A stretch of 64,000 nucleotides of DNA from Pseudooctadecabacter jejudonensis (GCF_900172275.1 NZ_FWFT01000001.1:868001-932000); one strand, 5' to 3'. Positions 1 to 10,084 are shown, counted from the stretch's first letter. A program made the numbers and translations. The notes: generated by a model from the sequence alone, not told the origin.

Positions 1-1
1 G

Positions 2-436
2 GCAGCCGCCCAGAAAGTCGCCACAACCCCTCGTTTTTATTACGAGTTTCCGACAGCGATCGGCTATGCCTTGGGCCATGCGGCGTCCTTATTGGACACC
101 GCCCCCGTCTGTGATGCCCAAACGATCGACGTGTCAGGTGACGGGGTGAACAACGATGGCTTCAGCGCGCATGAGGCCGTTGCCGTGTTCGGATTGGACG
201 ATGTGACGATCAACGGCTTGGTGATTGACGTGCCGGAAGACGCGATCTTGCGTCAGGGGCAACTCGATCTGGTGTCCTATTATGCGCAAAACGTGATTTC
301 AGGGCCCGGTGCGTTCATCGAAGTCGCCGCCGGATTTGAGGATTTTGCCCGCGCGATGGAGATGAAGCTGATCCGTGAATTGGGCGTGATTATGGTGGGC
401 CAAGCCGCGCCTGCTGAGGCGGCGGTCAAGCAATGA
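2..436 (+). CDS. DUF1194 protein, 5'-truncated by window edge
   Basis: The reading frame is already open at base 2, so only the C-terminal 144 residues are present and the true start lies upstream. The visible part holds the VWA-like tail of the DUF1194 family: a DVSGDG segment (MIDAS-like acidic loop), an INGLVIDV strand, and a conserved end with GPGAFIEVA and FEDFARAM. It closely resembles the complete protein that follows, so the two are tandem paralogues. Its stop overlaps the next start by 4 bases (ATGA), indicating translational coupling. Full members of the family are secreted, with a von Willebrand A fold; their function is unknown. Family call is confident, role is not. Confidence 0.85.
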   Translation, partial: AAAQKVATTPRFYYEFPTAIGYALGHAASLLDTAPVCDAQTIDVSGDGVNNDGFSAHEAVAVFGLDDVTINGLVIDVPEDAILRQGQLDLVSYYAQNVISGPGAFIEVAAGFEDFARAMEMKLIRELGVIMVGQAAPAEAAVKQ

Positions 437-1179
437 TGCTTCGGCGGTGTGCCCGCGCGATAGGTGCGGCAAGCCTCATTTTCGCTTTGGCCACCCCAAG
501 TGCGGCCCAAGATCTGTGCCGTCAAGCATTAGCACTGGGGCTGGATGTCTCTGGTTCCGTCGATGCGCGGGAATACCGATTGCAGCTCGATGGGCTGGCC
601 GCAGCACTTGGAGACACGGATGTGCGCGCAGCCCTTTTATCGACGCCTGACATCCCCGTGCGTCTTGCCGTTTACGAATGGGCAGAACCCCGCGAAGAAC
701 GACTGATCCTCGGCTGGACGGCCATCAAATCCGAAGCAGACCTTGCCCGCGTTCAGACGACATTGCGGGCAACCCTCCGATCGGACATGGGGGCCAGCAC
801 CGGGATTGGGTCAGCGCTGCGCACCGGCTTTAATCTTTTGGCGCAACAAGATCGCTGTTTCACCCGCACCCTCGACATTTCCGGCGACGGCAAAGGCAAC
901 ACCGGTCAACGGCCGCAAGATGTCGCCAACATGCCGCCAGACGTCACCGTTAATGGGCTTGTCATCGGGGTGGACGAATCGGTTTCGGCGGACAATCGCA
1001 ACCTGCAAATCGGGGAGCTGACGGCCTACTACGCTGCTTTCGTCATCCGCGGACCTGACGCCTTTGTTGAAACCGCCCTTGGCTTTGACGATTTCGAAGA
1101 CGCCATGCGCCGCAAGCTGTTGCGGGAATTGCGTGTCATGGTCATCGGCAGGGTCCTTGATCCGCAAACCGATCAATAG
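433..1179 (+). CDS. DUF1194 secreted VWA-like protein
   Basis: A 248-residue protein with an N-terminal signal peptide (twin Arg-containing n-region, hydrophobic AASLIFALA core, cleavage near residue 26). The mature part is a VWA-like fold: a DxSxS metal-binding motif at residues 38-42 (DVSGS), a Thr in the STGIG turn near 123, and an acidic DISGDG loop near 148, so a MIDAS site looks complete. The protein is probably periplasmic and may bind a partner through a metal ion; no enzymatic function is known for DUF1194. The start overlaps the upstream paralogue (ATGA). At the 3' end it overlaps the convergent LdtR-like gene by 7 bases, leaving no room for a terminator between them. Confidence 0.9.
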   Translation: MMLRRCARAIGAASLIFALATPSAAQDLCRQALALGLDVSGSVDAREYRLQLDGLAAALGDTDVRAALLSTPDIPVRLAVYEWAEPREERLILGWTAIKSEADLARVQTTLRATLRSDMGASTGIGSALRTGFNLLAQQDRCFTRTLDISGDGKGNTGQRPQDVANMPPDVTVNGLVIGVDESVSADNRNLQIGELTAYYAAFVIRGPDAFVETALGFDDFEDAMRRKLLRELRVMVIGRVLDPQTDQ

Positions 1180-1688
1180 ATGTAGCGGATCTGATCGGTC
1201 CAATAGCGTTCCACACGACGCAGCGCAGTGGCAATTTCATCAAGGCCATTCATATCCAACACGCCCTTTTCCTGAAGACCATTGGCATGGCCTAAGAACA
1301 AATCCGACACCACGTCGCGCACCGCACGCCCTTTTTCGGTAAGGCGGACGCGCACGGATCGGCGGTCAATTTCACATCGCTGGTGGTGCATATACCCCAT
1401 CTCAACCAATTTTTTCAGGTTGTACGACACGTTGCTGCCCTGATAATAACCGCGCGTCTTAAGCTCCCCCGCGGTGACCTCATTGTCGCCAATGTTGAAC
1501 AACAACAGGGCCTGAACCGCGTTGATTTCCAGCACGCCGACCCGTTCAAATTCGTCTTTGATCACATCAAGCAACAACCGATGCAGCCGTTCCACCAGGG
1601 TTAGCGCATCGAGGTACACCGACATATATTCATGTTTCGTCGCAGAGGGTGCACCCCCTTGAACATCGGGCAGCGAATGTAGGCTCAT
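1173..1688 (-). CDS. ldtR: MarR-family regulator, LdtR-like
   Basis: Winged-helix MarR-family regulator, about 171 residues. It carries the signature I recognise from rhizobial/Liberibacter LdtR proteins: LVERLHRLLLDVIKDEFER, NAVQALLLFNIGD, TRGYYQGSNVSYNLKKL as the recognition helix region, and DRRSVRVRLTEKG in the wing. LdtR homologues control an L,D-transpeptidase and stress tolerance; the target here is inferred only. I chose the internal ATG at 1688 because GGAG lies 6 bases ahead of it, whereas the longer frame to 1742 has no ribosome-binding site and an atypical N-terminus. It converges on the DUF1194 gene and is probably monocistronic, with about 100 bp of upstream DNA before sdhE. Confidence 0.85.
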   Translation of the reverse strand: MSLHSLPDVQGGAPSATKHEYMSVYLDALTLVERLHRLLLDVIKDEFERVGVLEINAVQALLLFNIGDNEVTAGELKTRGYYQGSNVSYNLKKLVEMGYMHHQRCEIDRRSVRVRLTEKGRAVRDVVSDLFLGHANGLQEKGVLDMNGLDEIATALRRVERYWTDQIRYIY

Positions 1689-1788
1689 ATCGATCTCCGT
1701 CACAATTCCTTGGGGGCGAAGTGCCACGCAAAGCGCAAACATTCCGTTAAATCATGAGAAAATTCGACGTGAAAACCGCAGGTTAGGG

Positions 1789-2061
1789 TTAAGGTTTCGT
1801 TACCCCGACCGCGCCCGCACGGATTTTGTCCATCACTGTGACATAGATCTCCGGCTCCGCCGTCTGGCCGCTAACCCATTGATATAGATCGTGATCATTC
1901 TCCGACAGCAGCGCGTCATACAGGTCAAGTTCCGCCTCGGACATGGTGGCCAGATGGGCGGTCGCAAAATCGGTCAGTATCAGATCCATCTCCTTGATCC
2001 CGCGCCGAATAGACCGCATGTGCAGCCGCTTTCGCTTCGTTTCGATCGTCTCGTCGTTCAT
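1789..2061 (-). CDS. sdhE: Succinate dehydrogenase assembly factor 2 (SdhE)
   Basis: A 90-residue cytoplasmic protein of the SdhE/YgfY/Sdh5 family, which promotes covalent FAD attachment to the SdhA/FrdA flavoproteins. The diagnostic RGxxE motif is present at residues 20-24 (RGIKE), followed by the helical bundle typical of the family (MDLILTDFA, LYDALLSENDHDLYQWV). Length is normal. The ATG overlaps the stop of the upstream XRE regulator (ATGA), so the two are translated from one message. The sdh operon itself is not in this window. Confident assignment. Confidence 0.92.
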   Translation of the reverse strand: MNDETIETKRKRLHMRSIRRGIKEMDLILTDFATAHLATMSEAELDLYDALLSENDHDLYQWVSGQTAEPEIYVTVMDKIRAGAVGVTKP

Positions 2062-2453
2062 TTGCCCAGCGCCTTCAGCCGTTTTTCCAACAAGGCCAGC
2101 CGTTCGTTGGCCTGCCCAATCTGGGCCCGCACGACCCGCAAATCGGACAGCACCGCCGTGACGTCCGGTGCCTCCTGCCCAGCCTCTTCTGGCGCCTCAA
2201 GCCCCTCCCCCTCGCCGCTCAAAAGCCAGCCCAAGGACACGCCGAGGATACCGCCCAGCATGCTCAACCGGTTGGCGCGCGGCTCGCTCAAATCGTCTTC
2301 CCAGTTGCGCAACGTGCCTGCTTTGACACCCAACCGCTGCGCGAGCGCCTTCTGGCTCAGCCCTGCCGCAGACCGGGCCGCCGCCAAACGATCCCCAAAG
2401 GTGGCCGTGTCCTCGCTGAACCAATCGGCGTCATCAAACGTCTTGTCCATCAT
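2058..2453 (-). CDS. XRE-family helix-turn-helix regulator
   Basis: A 131-residue DNA-binding protein. Residues about 18-72 form a Cro/C1-type HTH (FGDRLAAARSAAGLSQKAL, LGVKAGTLRNWE, RLSMLGGILGVSLGWLL). The C-terminal half is a Pro/Glu-rich linker followed by a short amphipathic helix with heptad character (LSDLRVVRAQIGQANERLALLEKRL), suggesting oligomerisation. ATG-ATG lies at 2453/2450 with AAGG six bases upstream; the longer frame to 2789 runs into the divergent aminotransferase and is not used. It is translationally coupled to sdhE. It sits divergently from aspC with an 82-bp gap that could hold its operator; the target is unknown. Confidence 0.85.
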   Translation of the reverse strand: MMDKTFDDADWFSEDTATFGDRLAAARSAAGLSQKALAQRLGVKAGTLRNWEDDLSEPRANRLSMLGGILGVSLGWLLSGEGEGLEAPEEAGQEAPDVTAVLSDLRVVRAQIGQANERLALLEKRLKALGK

Positions 2454-2472
2454 CTTTGCCCTTTCGACATAG

Positions 2473-3738
<1,266 letters not shown>

Positions 3739-3813
3739 ACACTGGCTTGGCCCTTCGCGGCCTGCTAGCCTCCCCCCAAACCAACCGACCCGACCAAGGA
3801 CAAAAGCAAGGCC

Positions 3814-4224
3814 ATGGGCGCTGATCTTCCAGACTATTACTTCCGCGTCCGCGAAAACGGGGCTGCGGTGTTCCGTGTGGACACCGAAAATCGCCAGCGT
3901 CGGATTGAAATGGACCAGATCGCGATCATCAACATCAAAAACGGGGAGGTCAAACCCCACGGGGATCGCTCCCTCTCTGATGCCGATCTGGCCGAGATCG
4001 AAACCTGGATGTCAAACCGCATGGCGCTGCTGGCCCAACGGGACATCGACGATATCCACCGTGCGGTGGATTATCTCAACATTACAACGCAATGGGTGCA
4101 GTCGAAGGCAACCGATGACCAACTTGAAGACGTCACCGATGCGCTTTTGTTGGCCATGCACGATCTGCGGTCTTTGCTGGTGCGCAAAAAGGCCGATCGG
4201 CTTTTGAAAGACGCCGCCGAATAG
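3814..4224 (+). CDS. Conserved hypothetical protein, 136 aa
   Basis: Not recognised as a named family. The protein is soluble and acidic, with no signal peptide or membrane helix. The N-terminal half looks beta-rich (YYFRVRENGAAVFRV, IAIINIKNGEV) and the C-terminal half strongly helical, with charged helices (ADLAEIETWMSNRMALL, DVTDALLLAMHDLRSLL). It follows aspC by 75 bp on the same strand and may share its transcript. The ribosome-binding site is only fair (AAGGA about 13 bases upstream, or AAGG very close). Codon use matches the neighbours, so it looks like a resident gene rather than an import. Confidence 0.75.
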   Translation: MGADLPDYYFRVRENGAAVFRVDTENRQRRIEMDQIAIINIKNGEVKPHGDRSLSDADLAEIETWMSNRMALLAQRDIDDIHRAVDYLNITTQWVQSKATDDQLEDVTDALLLAMHDLRSLLVRKKADRLLKDAAE

Positions 4225-4234
4225 GTGCGCGCAT

Positions 4235-4270
4235 CTGTCTTTGTTTCAAAAATATCCCGGGTGAGGCGCG
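4235..4270. repeat. Dispersed intergenic repeat, copy 1 (CTTTGTTTC subtype)
   Basis: Lies just after the 136-residue hypothetical gene. It shares a 25-base identical stretch with the copy at 54713 (TCTGTCTTTGTTTC followed by AAAAATATCCC), but the GC-rich hairpin arm is replaced here by GGGTGAGGCGCG. It belongs to the window-wide intergenic repeat family described in the findings. Two small inverted repeats follow (GGCGCG/CGCGCC near 4265-4279 and GAGGGC/GCCCTC near 4280-4294). Confidence 0.6.
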
Positions 4271-4294
4271 TTTCGCGCCGAGGGCGGAGCCCTC

Positions 4295-4320
4295 AAAAAA
4301 CACCCCGCTGGGCCACCAGC
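4295..4320 (-). terminator. Probable intrinsic terminator of the MATE gene
   Basis: On the minus strand, a 5-bp perfect stem GCTGG/CCAGC with a 4-base loop is followed by GGGG, TG and a run of six T. It starts 7 bases after the MATE stop codon. The stem is short, so efficiency is uncertain. Confidence 0.5.
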
Positions 4321-4327
4321 CCCTTTG

Positions 4328-5671
4328 TCACACGTGATCCCGTCCCCAAAACCGCGCGCTGAGCAGCACAGCCGCAACCCCAAGACCCACGGTCAGGCCC
4401 AGCCATAGCCCTTGCGCGCCCCACCCCAGGGGAAACGCCATTACATAGCTGGCAGGGATGCCGATCACCCAATAGCTCAGACAGGCCAGCCACATGGGCA
4501 CGCGCGTGTCCTGCACCCCGCGCAGAACAGACAAGGCGACGATCTGCGCGGCGTCCACAAACTGGAACAAGGCAGACAGCATCAACAACACCACACCCAG
4601 CGCCAAAACCGCGTCGCGGGCCGGGTCCGTTGGGTCAATAAACCACCCCACCAGTGTGGCGGGTACGGCCAAAAACACAGCCACAACCAACACTCCAAAT
4701 GACAGCGACACGGCATAGGCCGTTTTGGCCCCACGTCGCAATTCGCCCTCATTGCGCGCACCATAGTGGCGACTGGACCGGATTGTCGCGGCCTCCGCCA
4801 TGCCGACGTGGAACATGAACATGAACGCCGTCAATTGCAGCGCGATCCCGTGGGCCGCCAACTCGACCTCACCGATCCAGCCCATCATGACAGATGATCC
4901 CGCAAAAAGACCACCTTCGGCAAAAGACGTCAGGCCAATGGGCAGACCCAAACGAAAGACCTGGCGCATGGCCTCGTTGTCGCTTTTCCAGATGCGACGG
5001 AACAGTTCCGCCTCGGGCTTCTTAAGCTGCACATAGATCATCAATGCGATCATCTGCACCAATTGCACGACGATCGACGCAATCGCAGCCCCAGCAATGC
5101 CCAGTTCCGGCGCGCCCAAATTTCCGAATATCAGCGCATAGTTCACCACCGCATTCGCCACCAAAGCGGCAAGCGTGATCCAAAGCTGCACCGCTGTCAG
5201 TTCCAACGCCCCCAAATATGACCGCATGACCTGCGCTGCCATGGCCGGAAACATGCCCAAAACGGCGATCTGTAAGTAAAGCCCACCTTGTTGGGCGACG
5301 ACGGCTTCCTGACCCATCAACAGCAAGATCTGTTCGCCAAACATCAAGACAGGGATCAGCAGCGCCGCATAGATCGCCGACAGCCACAGCGCCATGCGGG
5401 TCACGCGCCGGGCGCGTGTTTCGTCTCCCAATTCAATGGCTTCGGCGACCATCGGCGTCACCGCCCGGCCAAATCCCGCGCCAATGATAAACAAGATAAA
5501 CCAAAGGCTTGTGGCAACCGTGGATGCAGCAAGGGACGTCACCGAATACCATCCCAACATGATCGTGTCCGTCATGTGAATGGAAAAGCCCGCAACATTG
5601 GCACCCACCAAAGGCAGACCCAATTTCAGCAGTTTGGACGTATGCAATCGAAAGGATGTGATGGCAGCCAT
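4328..5671 (-). CDS. MATE-family multidrug/cation exporter
   Basis: A 447-residue polytopic inner-membrane protein with about 12 hydrophobic segments arranged as two repeated halves, the hallmark of MATE (NorM/DinF-like) antiporters. N-terminal GLPLVGANVAGFSIHMTDTIMLGWYS and the second-half counterpart LGLPIGLTSFAEGGLFAGSSVMMGWIG are the paired TM1/TM7 signatures. Such proteins export cationic drugs or metabolites in exchange for Na+ or H+; the substrate is not predictable. Start at 5671. It lies downstream of the class V aminotransferase on the same strand, separated by 77 bp holding a perfect palindrome, so co-transcription is uncertain. Confidence 0.88.
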   Translation of the reverse strand: MAAITSFRLHTSKLLKLGLPLVGANVAGFSIHMTDTIMLGWYSVTSLAASTVATSLWFILFIIGAGFGRAVTPMVAEAIELGDETRARRVTRMALWLSAIYAALLIPVLMFGEQILLLMGQEAVVAQQGGLYLQIAVLGMFPAMAAQVMRSYLGALELTAVQLWITLAALVANAVVNYALIFGNLGAPELGIAGAAIASIVVQLVQMIALMIYVQLKKPEAELFRRIWKSDNEAMRQVFRLGLPIGLTSFAEGGLFAGSSVMMGWIGEVELAAHGIALQLTAFMFMFHVGMAEAATIRSSRHYGARNEGELRRGAKTAYAVSLSFGVLVVAVFLAVPATLVGWFIDPTDPARDAVLALGVVLLMLSALFQFVDAAQIVALSVLRGVQDTRVPMWLACLSYWVIGIPASYVMAFPLGWGAQGLWLGLTVGLGVAAVLLSARFWGRDHV

Positions 5672-5718
5672 CCCCCCTTGCTAGGCGCAAAGACGGCCAA
5701 CGTCCACCGCACCAGGCC

Positions 5719-5742
5719 CTCTAAAATTCCGGAATTTTAGAG
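5719..5742. repeat. Perfect 24-bp palindrome
   Basis: Two 12-base arms, CTCTAAAATTCC and its exact reverse complement, meet with no loop. The site lies 6 bases beyond the aminotransferase stop codon and 48 bp upstream of the MATE start. With no spacer and no flanking T-run it is a poor RNA hairpin terminator; it looks more like a binding site for a dimeric protein. Function unassigned. Confidence 0.65.
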
Positions 5743-5748
5743 ACCGCC

Positions 5749-6891
5749 CTACAACACCTGATCGGCAACATCGGTGAAACGCGCAATCGTCGCATCCACA
5801 TCGCGCAACTTATCAATACCGAACAGGCCAATCCGGAAGGTCTGAAAATCCGCAGGTTCATCCACCGCAAGCGGTACACCCGCTGCAATCTGCATGCCCT
5901 GGGCGCCAAATTTCGACCCATTCTGGATTGCTGCATCATCCGTATAACAGACCACCACGCCAGGCGCCCCAAACCCTTCGGCCGCGACCGAGACTTGCCC
6001 CTTGGCCGCCATATAGCGTCGCACACCATCACCCAGCGCCCATTGTGCATCCCGCAGCGCCTCAAACCCGAAGTCTTTGCTTTCCACCATCGTGTCGCGG
6101 AAATCGCGCAGCGCATCCGTGGGCATCGTCGCATGATAGGCATGACCCCCATTCAAATATGCTTCCATGATCTGGCGCCATTTCTTCAGATCCACCGCAA
6201 AGCTGTCAGACGTGCTGTCAGCCAAACAATCAAGGGCGCGCCCGGACATCATGACCAAACCGGCAGAGGGCGACGAAGACCAGCCCTTCTGCGGGGCAGA
6301 AATCAAGACATCCACGCCTGTGGCTTTCATATCCACCCATGCACAGCCCGAAGCGATGCAGTCCAGCACCATCAAGGCCCCCACGTCATGCGCGGCCTCG
6401 GCAAGGGAGGTGATATAGGCGTCGGGCAGGATGATGCCCGCACTTGTTTCAACATGCGGTGCAAAAACAACGTCGGGTTTGGCCGCGCGAATGGCGTCTG
6501 TCACCTCTTCGATCGGGGCAGGTGCAAAGGGTGCACGGCTGTCGTTGCCGGTCTGCCGAGCTTTGTACACAGTGGTTTCGGCGGTGAAGGAGCCCGCGTC
6601 GAAGATCTGGCTCCACCGATAGGAGAACCATCCGTTGCGAACGATCAACGCATGGGCACCAGCGCCGAACTGTCGGGCCACGGCCTCCATCGCAAAGGTG
6701 CCGCCCCCTGGGACAATGGCAACGCCGTCCGCTTTGTACACATCACACAACAGCCCATGCAGATCCGTCATCACACCTTGAAAGGCCTTGGACATATGAT
6801 TGAGGGACCGATCCGTGAAGACGACGGAAAATTCCATCAGGCCGTCCGGGTCAACGGACGATGTAGGTGTGCGGTACGTATCTGCTGACAT
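5749..6891 (-). CDS. Class V PLP-dependent aminotransferase (alanine-glyoxylate/serine-pyruvate type)
   Basis: A 380-residue cytoplasmic fold-type-I PLP enzyme. The cofactor lysine is K202 in ISAPQKGWSSSP; the phosphate-binding PGGGTFAMEAV segment, the HVETSAGIILPD substrate loop and the VLDCIASGC aspartate strand are all present. The family includes alanine-glyoxylate, serine-glyoxylate and phosphonate aminotransferases; I cannot pick one from motifs alone. The ATG at 6891 is preceded by AAGGGAG about 9 bases upstream; a longer frame to 6948 has no convincing signal. Inverted repeats TGATC/GATCA and a CGGTATACCG palindrome occur in the ~100 bp upstream and could be regulatory. Confidence 0.85.
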   Translation of the reverse strand: MSADTYRTPTSSVDPDGLMEFSVVFTDRSLNHMSKAFQGVMTDLHGLLCDVYKADGVAIVPGGGTFAMEAVARQFGAGAHALIVRNGWFSYRWSQIFDAGSFTAETTVYKARQTGNDSRAPFAPAPIEEVTDAIRAAKPDVVFAPHVETSAGIILPDAYITSLAEAAHDVGALMVLDCIASGCAWVDMKATGVDVLISAPQKGWSSSPSAGLVMMSGRALDCLADSTSDSFAVDLKKWRQIMEAYLNGGHAYHATMPTDALRDFRDTMVESKDFGFEALRDAQWALGDGVRRYMAAKGQVSVAAEGFGAPGVVVCYTDDAAIQNGSKFGAQGMQIAAGVPLAVDEPADFQTFRIGLFGIDKLRDVDATIARFTDVADQVL

Positions 6892-6988
6892 GATGGCTTC
6901 TCCCTTGTCGACTAGCAGGGTTGTAGAAGCCTCTGATCGAAGGATCAAAGTCTATTTCGGTATACCGGATGCGGCACCGGTCGACTGT

Positions 6989-7732
6989 TCATGCAGCCAT
7001 TTGTTTATCCCAATCCATCACCGTCCGGTTCCGGCCCAAGGATTTTGCCTGATACAACGCTTCGTCTGCGCGCTGAATGGTCTGTTCGATATTTTCCAAC
7101 TCTTCCTTCAGCGATCCACCGACCGAGACAGTGACCCGAACGGGGCCCACACCTGTCTGCGTCACCCGAGCGGCGACATCCGCGCGAATGCGTTCAGCGA
7201 TCTTTGCGCCCGCCGCTTTGTCGGCGCGGTCGAGGAAAACAACGAATTCCTCCCCCCCGAACCGACACACAATATCGTTCTCACGGACAGTGTCCCGCAT
7301 CACATCAGCAACCGCGACGATCACATCGTCCCCCGCGAGATGTCCATAGGTATCATTCACCGACTTGAAATGATCGATGTCGACCATCAAGGAAACACCG
7401 TAACTGTCTGGTCTGCTTTTCAATTTAGAGAAAAAGTAGTCACGTGTTGCAACGTCGGTGAGGCGATCACGTTCGACAAGATTGCGCAACTCCAAACCCA
7501 GAAGGATATTATACCGCACCTGGGCCCAGACAAAACAACAAAACGGAAAGGCCGTGATGGAGGTGACAAACGGCGTCATCCGCTGGGTTTCGGCCAAAAT
7601 CTCCCCATCATAGAAAAATGGCAGAACGGAGTTTGCCAGCAAAACAGCGCCAACTGTCGTGATAAACGCGGCGGCAAACACACCACTCCAGGGGATCAGT
7701 AAGAAGGACAACTTGCTCATAGGTTTTCGCAT
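6989..7732 (-). CDS. Membrane-anchored diguanylate cyclase (GGDEF)
   Basis: A 247-residue protein making cyclic di-GMP from two GTP. Two hydrophobic segments (about residues 8-35 and 50-72) anchor it in the inner membrane; residues about 85-240 form the GGDEF domain. The active site reads GGEEF, a catalytically competent variant, and an RxxD inhibitory site (REND) sits the usual five residues ahead, so product feedback is likely. No sensory domain other than the membrane region is visible and no EAL domain is present. Start at 7732 or at an ATG four codons later; neither has a strong ribosome-binding site. It follows the two Lrp genes by 24 bp and may belong to their transcript. Confidence 0.9.
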   Translation of the reverse strand: MRKPMSKLSFLLIPWSGVFAAAFITTVGAVLLANSVLPFFYDGEILAETQRMTPFVTSITAFPFCCFVWAQVRYNILLGLELRNLVERDRLTDVATRDYFFSKLKSRPDSYGVSLMVDIDHFKSVNDTYGHLAGDDVIVAVADVMRDTVRENDIVCRFGGEEFVVFLDRADKAAGAKIAERIRADVAARVTQTGVGPVRVTVSVGGSLKEELENIEQTIQRADEALYQAKSLGRNRTVMDWDKQMAA

Positions 7733-7756
7733 ACATAGGCAATCCTTAATATCTGA

Positions 7757-8209
7757 TTAAAGTGGCCCCGGCCGGCGCTCTTCGCTCAAAAGGACATTTG
7801 CCTCAACATCGCCGACACCGGGCAACGTCATCACCCGACGCCGCAAAACCCGTTCAAAATCAGACAAATCCCGCGCAACAACGCGCAATCTGTAATCATA
7901 AAGGCCCAAAACGTGCTCGACCAATTGCACCTCTGGGATCGCCGTCACAGCACGTTCGAAATCGTCAAGGCTCACACGGCCCTTCGTGGCCAGCTTCACC
8001 CCCAAAAACACGGTCACGCCAAATCCCAGCGCCTCGCGGTCCAACACCACGCGACGCCCCGACAACACCCGCGCATCCCGCAGCCGCTTGATGCGCCGCC
8101 AGGTGGCGGGCTGGCTTAGCCCGATGCGCCCTGACAAGGCAGACGCCGTCTGTGTGGCGTCCCGTTGCAAGGCGGCCAAAATCGCGCGGTCCATGTCGTC
8201 CAAAATCAC
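7757..8209 (-). CDS. Lrp/AsnC-family regulator (second of a coupled pair)
   Basis: A 150-residue feast/famine regulator: N-terminal AsnC-type HTH (MDRAILAALQRDATQTASALSG continuing to LSQPATWRRIKRL) and a C-terminal RAM ligand-binding domain (VELV-type strand VQLVEHVLGLYDYRLRVVA). It starts with GTG overlapping the stop of the upstream Lrp gene (GTGA), so the two are made together and could form hetero-oligomers. The pair is divergent from ilvC, which makes branched-chain amino acid metabolism the natural target, as for many Lrp proteins; this is inference from position. Confidence 0.9.
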   Translation of the reverse strand: MILDDMDRAILAALQRDATQTASALSGRIGLSQPATWRRIKRLRDARVLSGRRVVLDREALGFGVTVFLGVKLATKGRVSLDDFERAVTAIPEVQLVEHVLGLYDYRLRVVARDLSDFERVLRRRVMTLPGVGDVEANVLLSEERRPGPL

Positions 8210-8661
8210 AGCGGCAGGCTTTCGTCGTCGTGCAACGTGGCGACCGTCATCAGCGCCTCGATATCAGCGATATGGGGCAATCCCATGATGCGGTTGCGGT
8301 AGATGGTCTGATAATGCGGCATGTCGCGCGCGATCACACTCAACCGCACATCCACCCGCCCCAAAAACGTTTGAATTTCCGTCACTTCGGGAATATCGCG
8401 CGCGGCTTCAATGAAATTGTCAAACGCCCGCGCCTGCGTCTTGTCCAATGTGATGCGCAAGGACACCCCGACCGCATAGCCCAACGCGGCCCAATTTATC
8501 AGGGCATGCTGGCCCTTCAGGATGCCCTGTTCCTGCAGACGCCCCAACCGCCGGGTGGCCTTCAACGCGGACACCCCCGCGCGCAGGCCCAAATCGGCCG
8601 CCGTCATGGTCGGATCTGCCTGCAATTGACGCAGCAACCGTCGATCAATGTCATCAAGCAT
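8206..8661 (-). CDS. Lrp/AsnC-family regulator (first of a coupled pair)
   Basis: A 151-residue Lrp-type regulator with an N-terminal HTH (DDIDRRLLRQLQADPTMTAADL, LKATRRLGRLQEQGIL) and a C-terminal RAM domain (VTEIQTFLGRVDVRLSVIARD). I chose the ATG at 8661, which has AAGGT about 8 bases upstream; the longer frame to 8769 crosses the AT-rich intergenic region. It overlaps the next Lrp gene by 4 bases and is divergent from ilvC across 134 bp. The two paralogues differ clearly in the DNA-contacting helix, so they are an old duplication rather than a recent one. Confidence 0.9.
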   Translation of the reverse strand: MLDDIDRRLLRQLQADPTMTAADLGLRAGVSALKATRRLGRLQEQGILKGQHALINWAALGYAVGVSLRITLDKTQARAFDNFIEAARDIPEVTEIQTFLGRVDVRLSVIARDMPHYQTIYRNRIMGLPHIADIEALMTVATLHDDESLPL

Positions 8662-9818
<1,157 letters not shown>

Positions 9819-9854
9819 GGTTTGCCGCCCCAAGGGGCACAAATCAAAACATCA

Positions 9855-9886
9855 AAGGGTGCCCCATCACGGGCGCCCTTTTTTTT
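9855..9886 (+). terminator. Intrinsic terminator of ilvC
   Basis: A 10-bp stem, AAGGGTGCCC pairing with GGGCGCCCTT (one G-T pair), and a 6-base loop are followed by eight T. A classical Rho-independent terminator, correctly placed after ilvC. Confidence 0.85.
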
Positions 9887-9910
9887 GCGGTCAAAGCAGA
9901 CCAATGGCCC

Positions 9911-10084
9911 TTATTTATCAGGGCCCACGGGGTTGGGGCCGGGGCCATCTTTGGCCAGCGATGATCTTTGTTCATACCGCGTGTGGTCAAGCTCTTTGGT
10001 GCGCCTACGGCTCCAAAGGGCGAACACGATGATGAATGCGAATGTGGCCAATGGCAAAAGCCAAACGAGGGGTAGGGTCTCCAT
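9911..10084 (-). CDS. 57-residue single-pass membrane protein, unrecognised
   Basis: A short ORF in the otherwise empty 345-bp gap between ilvC and the DMT gene. The ATG at 10084 is preceded by AAGGAGGA at a spacing of 7, among the best Shine-Dalgarno sequences in the window, which is the main argument that it is real. The product starts METLPLVWLLPLATFAFIIV, giving one transmembrane helix (about residues 5-24), then WSRRR as a positive-inside stop and a hydrophilic, Pro/Gly-rich cytoplasmic tail ending NPVGPDK. The stop is at 9911. It resembles no family I can name; it could be a small subunit or regulator of a membrane complex. It faces ilvC convergently, after the ilvC terminator. Confidence 0.65.
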   Translation of the reverse strand: METLPLVWLLPLATFAFIIVFALWSRRRTKELDHTRYEQRSSLAKDGPGPNPVGPDK

